From NCBI RefSeq assembly GCF_014640615.1, contig NZ_BMHH01000003.1, positions 272,375 to 336,374 on the forward strand: DNA of 64,000 nt. Direction: 5' to 3'. The position numbers and the translations under genes are program-made. Under the pieces are notes generated by a model. The model was given only the letters and a program-made list of their open reading frames with translations. It was not told the origin of the DNA and made no database searches. Below, piece by piece: positions 51,589 to 60,491 of the stretch (position 1 is its first letter; each line of letters opens with the position of its first letter). The stretch is from Paramesorhizobium endophyticum (GTDB taxonomy: Bacteria > Pseudomonadota > Alphaproteobacteria > Rhizobiales > Rhizobiaceae).

Positions 51589-52497
51589 TTACTCCAGATT
51601 CTGCACTTGCTCGCGAAACTGATCGACAACCGCCTTCAGTTCAAGCCCGATGGCGGTGATCGACGCGGCGTTCGATTTCGAACACAGCGTATTGGCTTCG
51701 CGATTGAATTCCTGGCTGAGGAAATCGAGCTTCCGCCCGATGGGGCCGCCCTCGGCAATCAGCTTGCGGGCGGATGCGACATGGGTGTCGAGCCGGTCTA
51801 GCTCTTCCTGAATATCGGCCTTGGTGGCAAGAAAGGCCGCTTCCATATGAAGCCGCGTTTCATCGAGCCCGCTGGTCGATTCGAGCAGCAGAGCCACCTG
51901 CGCCGCGATCCGGGCACGGATGGCCTCGACGCCGCGCGACGGGTCGTTGCGGGCGCGGTTGGCGAGGTCCGCAATCGTGTCGATCTGGCTGGAAAGGATC
52001 GCGCCGATGGAGCTTCCTTCGGCGCGCCTTGCCTTGGCCAATGCCGTAAGAGCACCGTCGAACGCGGCCATGATCGCGCTTTCCAGCCCTGCCCGCGCCT
52101 CCTCATCCTCCGTCTCCTGCGGCTCGACCAGCACGCCGCGCAGGGAAAGGATGCCATCCACGCTTGCCGGCGTCAGGCCATATTGCGCGCGCAGGCGTTC
52201 GCTCAAGGAGAGGAGATTGGCAAGATAGGCTTCGTTGAGCACGAGTTCGCTTTTGGGAGCCGTGCGCTCGACGGTAAGACCGGCCTGGAAATTGCCGCGC
52301 GAGAAATGCTTCGCCAGCGCCGCACGCGCGAGCGGCTCGATGGTCTCGAAGCCTTGCGGCAGCCGAAACCGCGCATCCAGTCCCTTGCCGTTGACCGAGC
52401 GCACCTCCCAGACGATACGGGCATCGTTCTGGGCGCCCTCTCCGCCGCTGTGGACGGCGGCGTGGCGGGCAAATCCGGTCATGCTTTGTAGTGTCAT
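51589..52497 (-). CDS. YicC family protein (endoribonuclease-related)
   Basis: 302 residues, starting [12 protein letters not shown], with [14 protein letters not shown] in the N-terminal domain and the C-terminal signature [22 protein letters not shown]. YicC-like proteins of E. coli are reported to be endoribonucleases or to promote sRNA decay; older annotation is YicC/YloC. Very tightly linked to gmk and located between mltG and gmk, as usual. Confidence 0.92.
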   Translation of the reverse strand: MTLQSMTGFARHAAVHSGGEGAQNDARIVWEVRSVNGKGLDARFRLPQGFETIEPLARAALAKHFSRGNFQAGLTVERTAPKSELVLNEAYLANLLSLSERLRAQYGLTPASVDGILSLRGVLVEPQETEDEEARAGLESAIMAAFDGALTALAKARRAEGSSIGAILSSQIDTIADLANRARNDPSRGVEAIRARIAAQVALLLESTSGLDETRLHMEAAFLATKADIQEELDRLDTHVASARKLIAEGGPIGRKLDFLSQEFNREANTLCSKSNAASITAIGLELKAVVDQFREQVQNLE

Positions 52498-52560
52498 TGT
52501 GTCCCCGCCTTATTTTGATGTTGTTGCCACTAGGCACCCCTTCTGCCCTGCCGATCCAAG

Positions 52561-52718
52561 TTTGCGCCCCCCTCCCCCCTTGCGGGGAGGTGGCCCGAAG
52601 GGTCGGGTGGGGGTGGTAAAGGCAGCGCGCTACGATTAATGGTAAGCTATAATCGTCACCACCCCCATCCGCCCGCTAACGCGGGCACCTTCCCCGCAAG
52701 GGGGAAGGAGGGCGCAAA
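52561..52718. repeat. Family A intergenic palindrome
   Basis: Outer ends TTTGCGCCC (52561-52569) and GGGCGCAAA (52710-52718) are perfect inverses. Inside are CCCTTGCGGGGAGG and CCCCGCAAGGGGGAAGGAGG arms around a 40-nt core. The 309-bp gap 52498-52806 between yicC and mltG holds this element and nothing else recognisable. Confidence 0.85.
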
Positions 52719-52806
52719 CTCGGCCCCGCAGGAGAGAGGGGGCAACGTAGAGCGCCGACATTTCCATTCCACCTTTAAATTTTACCAGACACAATAATTA
52801 CTTCCC

Positions 52807-54072
52807 CTACTGCCCCTGAACCGGCTCCTGCTCCGGCGCAACCTCCCCGCCCGGCGCACTGCCCGCATCCCCAGCAGCTTCGTCCTTTTTCTGCTGCTCG
52901 ACCGAACGCCAGCGGCGCACATTCTCATTGTGCTCTTTCAGCGTCGTCGCGAAGACATGGCCACCCGTGCCGTCGGCGACGAAATAAAGATCGTCGGTCT
53001 TGATCGGATTGGCGACCGCCTCCAGCGCCGCGCGGCCGGGATTGGCGACGGGTGTGGGCGGCAAGCCGTTGATAATGTAGGTGTTGTAGGGCGTCGGCTT
53101 CTCGATATCCGATTTGAAGATCGGACGGTCGACGGGCTTTCCCCTGCCTCCGAACAGCCCGTAGATGATGGTGGGATCGGATTGGAGGCGCATGCCCTTG
53201 CGCAGCCGATTGATGAAAACCGCGGCAACGCGCGGACGCTCCGCGTCGATGCCGGTTTCCTTCTCTACGATGGAGGCGAGCGTCACGAATTCCTCGACAT
53301 TCTTCAGCGGCAAGTCGGGACTGCGCGTGGCCCAGATATCGTCGATCAGCTTCTTCTGTTCGGCCTGCAGCTTGCTGACGATCTCCTGGCGCGTCGTGTC
53401 GCGGGTAAAGCGCAGCGTATCGGCGAACAGGCTTCCCTCCGGCGGTAGCGTAGCGGGCATATCGCCTGACAGCGCCTCGTGGGAGGCAATCCGGTCGAAT
53501 ATCTGCTGCACCGTCAGTCCCTCGGGGATCGTCAGCGAGACGAGGATCGTCTTGCCGCTGCGCAGGATTTCCATGATTTCGCGCATGGAAGCATTGGCCG
53601 GGATCGCATACTCGCCCGCCTTCATATCCTTCTCATGGCCGTAGGCGCGCACGCCATAGCGGAAAATGCGCGCATCGGAGATGAGCCCGCGCCGCTCCAG
53701 CCCATCGGCGATCTCGACGATGCCGCTGCCGCGCTTGACGAGATAGGTGCTGGCAACCGCCGATGGGCCCGGCCCGTCGAACTGCTGCTTGCCGAAATAG
53801 AAAAGCGCGCACGCGCCGACAGCCGCCAGCACCAGCAGCGACAGCATGAAATTGGCGAAGACGACGATCTGGCTGCGCGCATGGCGGGAGCGCCGCGAGG
53901 GAGGCGGAGGCGGCGTTCCCGGCTCGGGACGCAGCGCCTCGCTCGCGGATTTCGGCACGATCGGCTTGTGCGCCGGCGCGGCATCCGCAGGGCCGGTGGA
54001 AACCTGTTCCGTGACTTCTCCGGGAAGCTGGTTTTCCGGGGCCTCGTTCTCGGGCTTCGCGTCTGAATTCAC
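52807..54072 (-). CDS. mltG: Endolytic transglycosylase MltG
   Basis: 421 residues. A Pro/Ala-rich cytosolic N-terminus of about 65 residues (with a run of Pro, then RRSRHARSQ), one membrane span (IVVFANFMLSLLVLAAVGACALFYF), a LysM-like region and the YceG domain with catalytic Glu in FVTLASIVEKETG and RPRVAAVFINRLRKGMRLQSDPTIIYG in parts. It cleaves nascent glycan strands and sets their length. Acidic/Gln-rich C-terminal tail. Downstream of fabF, as usual in this group. Confidence 0.94.
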   Translation of the reverse strand: MNSDAKPENEAPENQLPGEVTEQVSTGPADAAPAHKPIVPKSASEALRPEPGTPPPPPSRRSRHARSQIVVFANFMLSLLVLAAVGACALFYFGKQQFDGPGPSAVASTYLVKRGSGIVEIADGLERRGLISDARIFRYGVRAYGHEKDMKAGEYAIPANASMREIMEILRSGKTILVSLTIPEGLTVQQIFDRIASHEALSGDMPATLPPEGSLFADTLRFTRDTTRQEIVSKLQAEQKKLIDDIWATRSPDLPLKNVEEFVTLASIVEKETGIDAERPRVAAVFINRLRKGMRLQSDPTIIYGLFGGRGKPVDRPIFKSDIEKPTPYNTYIINGLPPTPVANPGRAALEAVANPIKTDDLYFVADGTGGHVFATTLKEHNENVRRWRSVEQQKKDEAAGDAGSAPGGEVAPEQEPVQGQ

Positions 54073-54218
54073 TCGATCACCTCAGTTCCCATCCCTGTCT
54101 GAGCGCACTCAGAATCTCTCCAAAGGTCGGGGGCGATTACGGCAAAAGCGCGGACGAAGCCTTATTGGAAAGCCTGCGAACAGTCATGTCCACAAGGACT
54201 TAACCGTCCGCCATGCTT

Positions 54219-55481
54219 TCAGCCTTCAAAGCGGCGCAGGACCAGCGACGCGTTCGTGCCCCCAAACCCGAACGAATTCGACAATGCGATATCGATCTTG
54301 CGTTCACGCGGCTTATGCGGAACGAGGTCGATTTTCGTTTCAACCGCGGGATTGTCAAGGTTAAGCGTCGCGGGCGCGACATTATCGCGGATGGCAAGCG
54401 TGCAGAAGATGGCTTCCGCCGCGCCGGCCGCGCCCAGGAGATGCCCGATGGACGATTTCGTCGAGGACATCGAGACCTTCGACGCGGCACCGCCCACGAC
54501 GCGCTCGACAGCGGCGAGCTCGATGGTGTCGGCCATGGTCGAGGTGCCATGCGCGTTGATGTAATCGATCTGATCCGGGGTGATTCCCGCCCGCTTCAGC
54601 GCCATTTCCATGCAGCGCTGCGCGCCCTCGCCGCTCTCGGTCGGCGCGGTGATGTGGAAGGCGTCGCCGGAAAGACCGTAGCCGATCACCTCGGCATAGA
54701 TCTTCGCGCCGCGCTTCAGCGCATGTTCAAGCTCTTCGAGGACGACGACGCCCGAGCCCTCGCCCATGACGAAGCCGTCACGATCCTTGTCCCACGGACG
54801 GGATGCGGCGGTGGGATCGTTGTTGCGCTCCGTCGAGAGCGCCTTGCAGGCGGCGAAGCCCGCGAGCGAAATGCGGCTGACGGCCGATTCGGTACCGCCT
54901 GCGACCATCACATCGGCATCGTCGAAGGCAATGAACCGAGCCGCGTCGCCAATGGCGTGCGCACCGGTGGAGCAGGCAGTGACGACGGCATGGTTCGGCC
55001 CGCGCAGGCCGTGCTTGATGGAGACATAGCCGGAGGCGAGATTGATGAGGCGCCCGGGAATGAAGAAGGGCGAAATGCGGCGGGGCCCCTTGTCGCGCAG
55101 CGTATAGCCGGCTTCGACGATGCCCTCGATGCCGCCGATGCCCGAGCCGATCAGCACGCCGGTGCGGGTCTGGTCCTCATCGCTTTCCGGGTGCCAGTTG
55201 GCGTCATCGAGCGCCTGGTCCGCCGCGCCCATGGCATAGACGATGAAGGGATCGACCTTGCGCTGCTCCTTCGGCTCCATGTGGAGATCGGCATTGAAGG
55301 TGCCGTCCGTGCCATCGCCCACTGGGATGCGGCAGGCGATCTGACAGGGCAGATCATCGACCTCGAACTCGGTCACGCGGCGCGCGCCGCTCTTGCCGGC
55401 GAGCAGCCGGGACCAGCTCTCTTCCACGCCACTTGCCAGCGGCGACACCAGCCCCAGACCCGTGATTACGACACGCCTCAT
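54219..55481 (-). CDS. fabF: Beta-ketoacyl-ACP synthase II
   Basis: 420 residues. Condenses acyl-ACP with malonyl-ACP during fatty acid elongation. Catalytic Cys in VVTACSTGAHAIGDA, active-site His in NAHGTSTMA and in IGHLLGAAGAAE, and the Gly-rich NSFGFGGTNASLV near the C-terminus. Part of fabD-fabG-acpP-fabF-mltG; a family B element separates it from acpP. Confidence 0.97.
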   Translation of the reverse strand: MRRVVITGLGLVSPLASGVEESWSRLLAGKSGARRVTEFEVDDLPCQIACRIPVGDGTDGTFNADLHMEPKEQRKVDPFIVYAMGAADQALDDANWHPESDEDQTRTGVLIGSGIGGIEGIVEAGYTLRDKGPRRISPFFIPGRLINLASGYVSIKHGLRGPNHAVVTACSTGAHAIGDAARFIAFDDADVMVAGGTESAVSRISLAGFAACKALSTERNNDPTAASRPWDKDRDGFVMGEGSGVVVLEELEHALKRGAKIYAEVIGYGLSGDAFHITAPTESGEGAQRCMEMALKRAGITPDQIDYINAHGTSTMADTIELAAVERVVGGAASKVSMSSTKSSIGHLLGAAGAAEAIFCTLAIRDNVAPATLNLDNPAVETKIDLVPHKPRERKIDIALSNSFGFGGTNASLVLRRFEG

Positions 55482-55503
55482 ATTCCACCCTTCTAATGTT
55501 CCT

Positions 55504-55533
55504 TAGAGCAATTCCTGTTTGCCGGAATCGCTA
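55504..55533. repeat. Small inverted repeat TAGAGCAATTCC
   Basis: TAGAGCAATTCC (55504-55515) faces GGAATCGCTA (55524-55533), an imperfect inverted repeat of a type common in rhizobial intergenic DNA. It lies immediately next to the family B element. Confidence 0.5.
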
Positions 55534-55534
55534 G

Positions 55535-55783
55535 GCGCCCCCCCTTCTGTCCTGCCGGTTGCCAGCGCTCCGCTATGGCTCCGCGCGTTCGTCGCTAGAA
55601 GAGCCAAATCGTTGGCTTTTCCTCGGCCTTCGACCGAACGCTCCTCACCCCCCGCAAGGGGGAGATTGAGCCTTCATTGACGTTGGCATCAATCGCCGGC
55701 GCAGCAGAATGAGAGTCATGAGTCGTATCAGATAATCTCCCCCCTCGCGGGGGAGATGTCCGGCAGGACAGAGGGGGGCGCTG
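55535..55783. repeat. Family B palindrome with an internal insertion
   Basis: Arm ends GCGCCCCCCCTTCTGTCCTG and GGACAGAGGGGGGCGC flank the element. Unlike the other copies the left arm is interrupted by about 85 bp (roughly 55560-55645, containing GAGCCAAATCGTTGGCTTTT); the arm then resumes with CCCCGCAAGGGGGAGATTG. The 387-bp gap 55482-55868 between fabF and acpP holds only repeat DNA. Confidence 0.75.
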
Positions 55784-55868
55784 TCCCGCAAACGTCTCCG
55801 CTAAAACACATCCAGCAGATAGAATCCGGGCCGGACGCCAGACGGCTCCAGCCCGAACAATAGCTAAA

Positions 55869-56105
55869 TCAGGCCTTGGCCTTGTCGATGAACTTGACGG
55901 CATCGCCGACCGTCAGGATCGTTTCGGCGGCATCATCGGGGATTTCAACGCCGAATTCTTCCTCGAAAGCCATAACGAGCTCGACGGTGTCGAGGCTGTC
56001 CGCGCCAAGATCATCAATGAAACTTGCGCCTTCCGTAACCTTGTCGGCATCTACGCCGAGATGCTCAACAACGATTTTCTTGACGCGTTCTGCGGTGTCG
56101 CTCAT
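55869..56105 (-). CDS. acpP: Acyl carrier protein
   Basis: 78-residue acidic protein; phosphopantetheine is attached to S37 in the [21 protein letters not shown] motif. Carries growing acyl chains for FabD, FabG, FabF. Family length and ATG at 56105 agree. It has a 263-bp upstream gap after fabG, likely with its own promoter, since acpP is normally expressed strongly. Confidence 0.97.
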   Translation of the reverse strand: MSDTAERVKKIVVEHLGVDADKVTEGASFIDDLGADSLDTVELVMAFEEEFGVEIPDDAAETILTVGDAVKFIDKAKA

Positions 56106-56368
56106 GTCCGAACCTCGACCTGTTTGTTGTTTCCCTTGCCTTGGTTAGCGGCATGGGTGGATCTAATCAAGCTATAAGATATCCGCCGCTTGCCGTGTCT
56201 GCGGGGCGACGGGCACCCTGTGGATATTCCTTTCGGAACAGGATCGGCCCCGCAACCATAGCGGAACGCCAATTCTGCGCGCGCCTTACCACGGTTCCAG
56301 TCCCGCGCAAAGCGCATTTTGCCCGCTTATCCGCCCATTTCAGGCCAATTTGCGGCGAAATACGGTAT

Positions 56369-57106
56369 TTAAATCATCGCCATGCCGCCATTGACGTGCA
56401 GCGTCTGCCCGGTGACATAGGCCGCCTCGTCGCTGGCAAGATAGACGACTGCGGCGGCGATTTCCGCTCCTGTGCCCATCCGCTTCATGGGAATGACACC
56501 CATGATAGCGTCCTTCTGCTTCTCGTTCAGCTTGCTGGTCATGGCCGATTCGATGAAGCCGGGAGCGACGCAGTTCACCGTCACGTTGCGAACCGCGATT
56601 TCCTGCGCCAGCGATTTGGAAAAGCCGATCAAACCGGCCTTAGAGGCGCAATAATTTGCCTGCCCCGGATTGCCTGTAACGCCTACAACAGACGTGATGT
56701 TGATCACCCGCCCATGGCGACGGCGCATCATAGGGTGAATCACTTCCTTGGTAAGGTTAAAGACCGAGGTAAGATTGACATTCAAAACTGCATCCCAGTC
56801 AGCATCGCTCATGCGCACGAAGAGGCCATCTCTCGTGATGCCGGCATTGTTGACGAGAATATCGATGCCTTCGAGTTCCTCCTCCGCCTTTTCGCCCAGC
56901 GCCTTCACTTCCTCGCGGTCGGAAAGGTTGGCCGGGAAAATCTTCACACGGTCGCCCAGTTCGGCGGCGAGCGCCTCCAGCTTTTCCACTCGGGTGCCGT
57001 GCAGGCCGACGATGGCGCCTTGAGCATGAAGAGTGCGGGCGATGGCTTCGCCGATACCGCCGGTGGCGCCGGTGACAAGGGCCTTGCGGCCGGTCAGATC
57101 AAACAT
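56369..57106 (-). CDS. fabG: 3-oxoacyl-ACP reductase
   Basis: 245-residue short-chain dehydrogenase reducing 3-ketoacyl-ACP with NADPH. NADP-binding TGATGGIGEA at 12-21, NNAGITRDG, the catalytic Ser region INITSVVGVTG, Tyr-Lys in ANYCASKAG, and C-terminal VTGQTLHVNGGMAMI. Located between fabD and acpP, in the usual order. A family D palindrome lies 34 nt before its start. Confidence 0.96.
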   Translation of the reverse strand: MFDLTGRKALVTGATGGIGEAIARTLHAQGAIVGLHGTRVEKLEALAAELGDRVKIFPANLSDREEVKALGEKAEEELEGIDILVNNAGITRDGLFVRMSDADWDAVLNVNLTSVFNLTKEVIHPMMRRRHGRVINITSVVGVTGNPGQANYCASKAGLIGFSKSLAQEIAVRNVTVNCVAPGFIESAMTSKLNEKQKDAIMGVIPMKRMGTGAEIAAAVVYLASDEAAYVTGQTLHVNGGMAMI

Positions 57107-57140
57107 AGCGGGGTTCCTTCCCGTTACTAAGTTGCTTGGT

Positions 57141-57181
57141 CATGATCCTATCCAAAAGTTCTGCAACTTTTTGGGACCATG
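57141..57181 (-). repeat. Family D short palindrome upstream of fabG
   Basis: CATGATCC (57141-57148) and GGACCATG (57174-57181) at the ends, with AAAAGTTCTGCAACTTTTT forming an inner stem. It lies between fabD and fabG in the presumed leader of fabG. Confidence 0.8.
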
Positions 57182-57183
57182 GC

Positions 57184-58128
57184 CTATGAATTCAATGCGG
57201 CAAGTGCGGCTTCGATTTCCTCCGCCGTGCCGACGGCGGTTCCGGTGGCATCCTTCGATATGCGGCGGGCGAGCCCGGTCAGCACCTTGCCGGAGCCGAT
57301 CTCATAAAGTGCGGTGACGCCGTTCACCGCAAACCACTCGACGGTTTCGCGCCAGCGGACCTGCCCGGTGACCTGCTCCACCAGCAAAGCGGCGATTTCG
57401 TTGGCGTCAATGACGGGCGCGGCGCGAACATTGGCGATGAGCGGCACGATAGGGTCGTTCTTCTTCACCTCCGCCAGCGCCTCGCGCATGGCTTCCGCCG
57501 CGGGCTGCATCAGGGCCGAATGGAAGGGAGCCGAGACCGGCAGCATGATCGCCCGCTTCGCGCCCTTTTCGGTGGCGAGCGCGGCGGCCTTTTCCACTGC
57601 CGGCTTCGTGCCTGATATCACGATCTGGCCGCCGCCATTATCATTGGCGATCTGGCAGATGCCTTCAGCGGACGCTTCGTTGCAGACCGCAACCACATCG
57701 CCATGCTCCAGCCCGATGATCGCCGCCATCGCGCCCTCGCCCACCGGCACGGCGCGCTGCATGGCGTTGCCGCGAATGCGCAGCAGGCGGGCGGTATCGG
57801 CGAGTGAGAAGGTGCCTGCCGCGCAAAGGGCCGAATATTCGCCCAGCGAGTGGCCGGCGACATAGGCGACCTTGTTCTTGAGCGAGAGGCCCCTCGCCTC
57901 CAGTACGCGGATAACAGCCATGGATACGGCCATCAGCGCGGGTTGCGCGTTGGCGGTCAGGGTGAGCGTTTCCTCGGGGCCTTCGAACATGGTGGCGGAC
58001 AGCTTTTCCCCCAGCGCCTCGTCCACCTCGTCAAACACGGCGCGCGCCTCGGCGAAATTCTCCGCCAGCGCCTTGCCCATGCCGACCGCCTGGCTGCCCT
58101 GCCCCGGAAATGTGAATACTACGGCCAT
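57184..58128 (-). CDS. fabD: Malonyl-CoA:ACP transacylase
   Basis: 314 residues from ATG 58128, supported by AGAGGA 6 nt upstream. Loads malonyl groups onto ACP. FTFPGQGSQAVGMG at the N-terminus, nucleophile S94 in AGHSLGEYSAL, the Arg in RLLRIRGNAMQ, and the catalytic His in LPVSAPFHSALM. First gene of the fab block. The frame extends five codons upstream (58143) without a ribosome site. Confidence 0.96.
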   Translation of the reverse strand: MAVVFTFPGQGSQAVGMGKALAENFAEARAVFDEVDEALGEKLSATMFEGPEETLTLTANAQPALMAVSMAVIRVLEARGLSLKNKVAYVAGHSLGEYSALCAAGTFSLADTARLLRIRGNAMQRAVPVGEGAMAAIIGLEHGDVVAVCNEASAEGICQIANDNGGGQIVISGTKPAVEKAAALATEKGAKRAIMLPVSAPFHSALMQPAAEAMREALAEVKKNDPIVPLIANVRAAPVIDANEIAALLVEQVTGQVRWRETVEWFAVNGVTALYEIGSGKVLTGLARRISKDATGTAVGTAEEIEAALAALNS

Positions 58129-58147
58129 GCCCGTCCTCTTCATTTGA

Positions 58148-58190
58148 GCATGGCCTTATCCTGGAAGCGTGCAACTTTCCGGGACCATGC
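58148..58190 (-). repeat. Family D short palindrome upstream of fabD
   Basis: GCATGGCC (58148-58155) and GGACCATGC (58182-58190), with TGGAAGCGTGCAACTTTCC inside. It lies 19 nt before the fabD start. The remaining part of the 333-bp gap 58129-58461 shows no gene. Confidence 0.78.
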
Positions 58191-58461
58191 TTAATACTCT
58201 ATTCATACATTTTGGCGCGCGGTGTGACCATTGCCGCCGTTGGAAGTCAAGGGAAAACACGGCAAAATCACGCCAAGCGCGCAGAAAGAGGGGCAAAAAT
58301 GCGGGTTGCCCTGATTCTTTTTACGAATAGTGGCAGCCGCAAAAACGGGGAACCAATCCTCCCAACCACCGTTCAATCACAGTACGGAGAAGTCAAGCGC
58401 GACAGGCTTGACTGTCAAAAAACTCAAAACCCAAGACAACACAATCATTCAGGAGAAGATC

Positions 58462-58800
58462 ATGCTCGACCTGAAAACGACCGCTGCCGCGCTTCTGGCA
58501 CTCTCGATGAGTGCCGGTGTTGCATTAGCGCAAAACGCCCCGTCCGGAGATGAAGGCGGACGGACATTCCCGAGACCGGAAACCTTCGGCCCCACGGAAC
58601 CGAACCGCGGCGTCGAACAACCTGCCCTCGATACCGCGCCTACCGGCTCCATCCGCAATGACGATTTCAATGCCCGCTGGCAGGCCATGACGCCGGGGGA
58701 GCGAGACCGGGTGCGCGCCAACTGCAACGCCATGAACCAGAACAAGGCTCTCTATAGTGATAATGTAGACAGCCTGTGCAAGAGCGTCACGCCACGATGA
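58462..58800 (+). CDS. Small secreted protein of unknown function
   Basis: 112 residues from ATG 58462 with AGGAGA 6 nt upstream. A signal peptide (MLDLKTTAAALLALSMSAGVALA, cleavage before QNAPS) is followed by a Pro/Gly/Thr-rich stretch and a C-terminal helix-like part (WQAMTPGERDRVRANCNAM...) with two Cys that could form a disulfide in the periplasm. It ends just before a rho-independent terminator, so it is a single-gene unit. No named family recognised. It lies where fabD and rpsF are usually adjacent. Confidence 0.75.
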   Translation: MLDLKTTAAALLALSMSAGVALAQNAPSGDEGGRTFPRPETFGPTEPNRGVEQPALDTAPTGSIRNDDFNARWQAMTPGERDRVRANCNAMNQNKALYSDNVDSLCKSVTPR

Positions 58801-58818
58801 TGCCCGCGCTCACAATAC

Positions 58819-58853
58819 AAACGCCGGCTGATGAAGGTCGGCGTTTGTTTTTT
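58819..58853 (+). terminator. Rho-independent terminator of the small secreted protein gene
   Basis: Stem AAACGCCG (58819-58826) with CGGCGTTT (58839-58846), 12-nt loop, followed by GTTTTTT. It lies 18 nt after the stop. Confidence 0.9.
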
Positions 58854-58893
58854 CTGAATTCATAATGAGGGCGGCAACACCACCGAATATTTC

Positions 58894-59136
58894 TCATTTT
58901 TGCTGCGACTTTGATCGAGTTTGATCGCCCCGCCCGGCCAACAACCCATCGATTGAAATATCTTCGTCCAGATCATCCCAATGGATGCCGCTTGGGCTGA
59001 TGAAATAATTGGCGCGGTCCTCCGGCGCGCCGTGCTGCAATCGAGGGAACCGGAGGAGAGGGATACCAATAGTTCGGCCATCTTCAAGGCCAACCCACAT
59101 TTGCGCGTCGTCAAAATGAACGGCGGTCGCTATCAT
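58894..59136 (-). CDS. DUF2442 domain protein
   Basis: 80 residues from ATG 59136: WVGLEDGRTIGIPLLRFPRL, APEDRANYFISPSGIHWDDLDEDISIDGLLAG. This is the full DUF2442 pattern (strand pairs followed by the HWDDLDEDIS motif). DUF2442 genes often sit beside DUF4160 genes or in toxin-antitoxin-like pairs, and a regulatory or antitoxin role is suspected. Here the neighbour is a small coiled-coil membrane protein, 13 bp upstream. Function unknown. Confidence 0.88.
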   Translation of the reverse strand: MIATAVHFDDAQMWVGLEDGRTIGIPLLRFPRLQHGAPEDRANYFISPSGIHWDDLDEDISIDGLLAGRGDQTRSKSQQK

Positions 59137-59149
59137 GGCAGCCTACTGT

Positions 59150-59371
59150 TCAGAAGAAACTTCTCAAAATCAAAGCGATGACGCCCGCGACCACTACGCC
59201 CAACATCCAGCGCTGGACCATTTGCTCCGCTTTAATAGCTGCAAGGTCCAACCGGATATCCACGAGCTGTTGATCGTAGTTCACCAATTCTTCCGCTGCC
59301 TTCTGGGCCAGATCATCGGAAACATTTGCCGATTTCAAAGCCCGATAGAGGTTTCCAGACATAGCATTCAT
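59150..59371 (-). CDS. Small coiled-coil protein with C-terminal membrane anchor
   Basis: 73 residues. A helical, heptad-rich region (DDLAQKAAEELVNYDQQLVDIRLDLAAIKAEQMVQ) is followed by one membrane span (WMLGVVVAGVIALILRSFF), resembling DUF1640-like tail-anchored coiled-coil proteins. AGGTGAAGG lies just before ATG 59371; an in-frame ATG at 59362 is also possible. It is co-directional with the DUF2442 gene (13-bp gap). Function unknown. Confidence 0.7.
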   Translation of the reverse strand: MNAMSGNLYRALKSANVSDDLAQKAAEELVNYDQQLVDIRLDLAAIKAEQMVQRWMLGVVVAGVIALILRSFF

Positions 59372-59714
59372 GCCTTCACCTCTATAACGTAGCGCATATT
59401 GCTTCTATTTTCCATGCCTACCCCCACCCAAGCCTACAGTTACATTTAACGCGAAACGGTCGGAAATTCGAATCCTTTGTTGCCAAACACCGGAAAATCC
59501 CGTATTAGCCCGCCCGTTCATCGCTCGCTCCAGCTGGGGGCTGAACGGAGGGCCGGATAATATCCGAGAAGCCGAAAGCGCTTCAGCCTCCCGTGTCTCC
59601 GCTCTCGATCGTCTCGACCACGCGTCCTTTCTTCTCCGGTATTCCGGCTTAAGGGAAGTCGCAGAGGCTTAGCCGCTGGGGCCATGCGATGATAAACGAA
59701 GAAAGGCAGAGACA
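59372..59714. other. 343-bp gap: rpsF promoter and long leader
   Basis: No gene is visible. The interval holds a good plus-strand promoter (59480-59508) and a leader of about 200 nt to the rpsF ATG. In the leader, CGGATA-A-TATCCG (59554-59566) is a perfect dyad. S6:S18-binding leaders of rpsF are known in other bacteria; I could not show the conserved binding motif here. Confidence 0.6.
59480..59508 (+). promoter_or_regulatory. Sigma-70 type promoter of rpsF-rpsR-rplI
   Basis: -35 TTGCCA (59480-59485), 17-bp spacer, -10 TATTAG (59503-59508), on the plus strand and followed by a roughly 200-nt leader before rpsF. Confidence 0.65.
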
Positions 59715-60179
59715 ATGGCTCTTTATGAACATGTGCTCCTTGCCCGACAGGACATATCGCAGCAGCAGGTCGACGCGCTTGTAGAACAGTACAAGGGTGT
59801 CATCGAGGCCAATGGCGGTAAAGTCGGGCGTATCGAAAACTGGGGTCTGCGTCCCCTCACCTATCGCATCAAGAAGAATCGCAAGGCGTATTACACGCTG
59901 ATCGATATCGATGCCCCGGCGGCAGCCGTTGCCGAGCTGGAGCGCCAGGAACGTATCAACGAAGACGTGCTGCGTTCGCTGACCATCCGCGTGGAGAAGC
60001 ACGAGGAAGGCCAGTCGGCCATGCTCGCCCGCCGTGACGACCGCCGCGACCGCGACGACCGTTTCGGCCGCGACGATGACCGTCCGCGCCGCCCGCGCGA
60101 TGGCGACCGTGGTCCCCGCGATGGTGACCGTGGCCCGCGCCGTCCGCGTGACAACGAAGCTGTGGAAGGAGCCGAATAA
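59715..60179 (+). CDS. rpsF: 30S ribosomal protein S6
   Basis: 154 residues. The S6 domain covers about 1-100 ([14 protein letters not shown] ... [16 protein letters not shown]). A long Arg/Asp-rich tail from about 105 (repeats of [20 protein letters not shown]) is typical of Rhizobiales and is encoded by imperfect GC-rich repeats. Binds 16S rRNA with S18. Its TAA overlaps the rpsR ATG by one base (TAATG), ensuring coupling. Confidence 0.97.
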
Positions 60180-60427
60180 TGGTCGACATCAACCAGATCC
60201 CGACCCGGCGTCCGTTCCATCGCCGTCGCAAGACCTGCCCGTTCTCCGGCGCCAACGCTCCGAAGATCGATTATAAGGACGTCAAGCTCCTGCAGCGTTA
60301 CATCTCCGAGCGCGGCAAGATCGTTCCGTCCCGCATCACGGCCGTCAGCCAGAAGAAGCAGCGCGAACTCGCCAAGGCGATTAAGCGCGCGCGCTTCCTC
60401 GGCCTGCTGCCTTACGTGGTGAAGTAA
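60179..60427 (+). CDS. rpsR: 30S ribosomal protein S18
   Basis: 82 residues with the diagnostic [64 protein letters not shown] in parts. Assembles with S6. Start overlaps the rpsF stop. Directly after its stop is a hairpin of 7-9 bp units (60426-60491) before the DUF2232 gene. Confidence 0.97.
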
Positions 60428-60491
60428 GGGAATAAGGGAGTAGGGGAATAAGGGAGTATGTTTTCACATATTCCCCTACTCCCCTACTCCC
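60426..60491. repeat. Empty inverted array of GGGAATA/GGGAGTA units after rpsR
   Basis: Left arm 60426-60460 is built from GGGAATAA, GGGAGTA, GGGGAATAA, GGGAGTATG; right arm 60465-60491 contains the inverted units (CATATTCCCC, TACTCCCC, TACTCCC). The loop is TTTT. It is followed by three CATTC units (from about 60491). Same style as the arrays at 38805-38832 and 39236-39266, without a gene inside. Could also act as terminator or attenuator. Confidence 0.75.

Noticed and set aside
55535..55903. Minus-strand ORF of 102 codons next to acpP
   Set aside because: It runs through the family B repeat and its insert; no conserved protein features.
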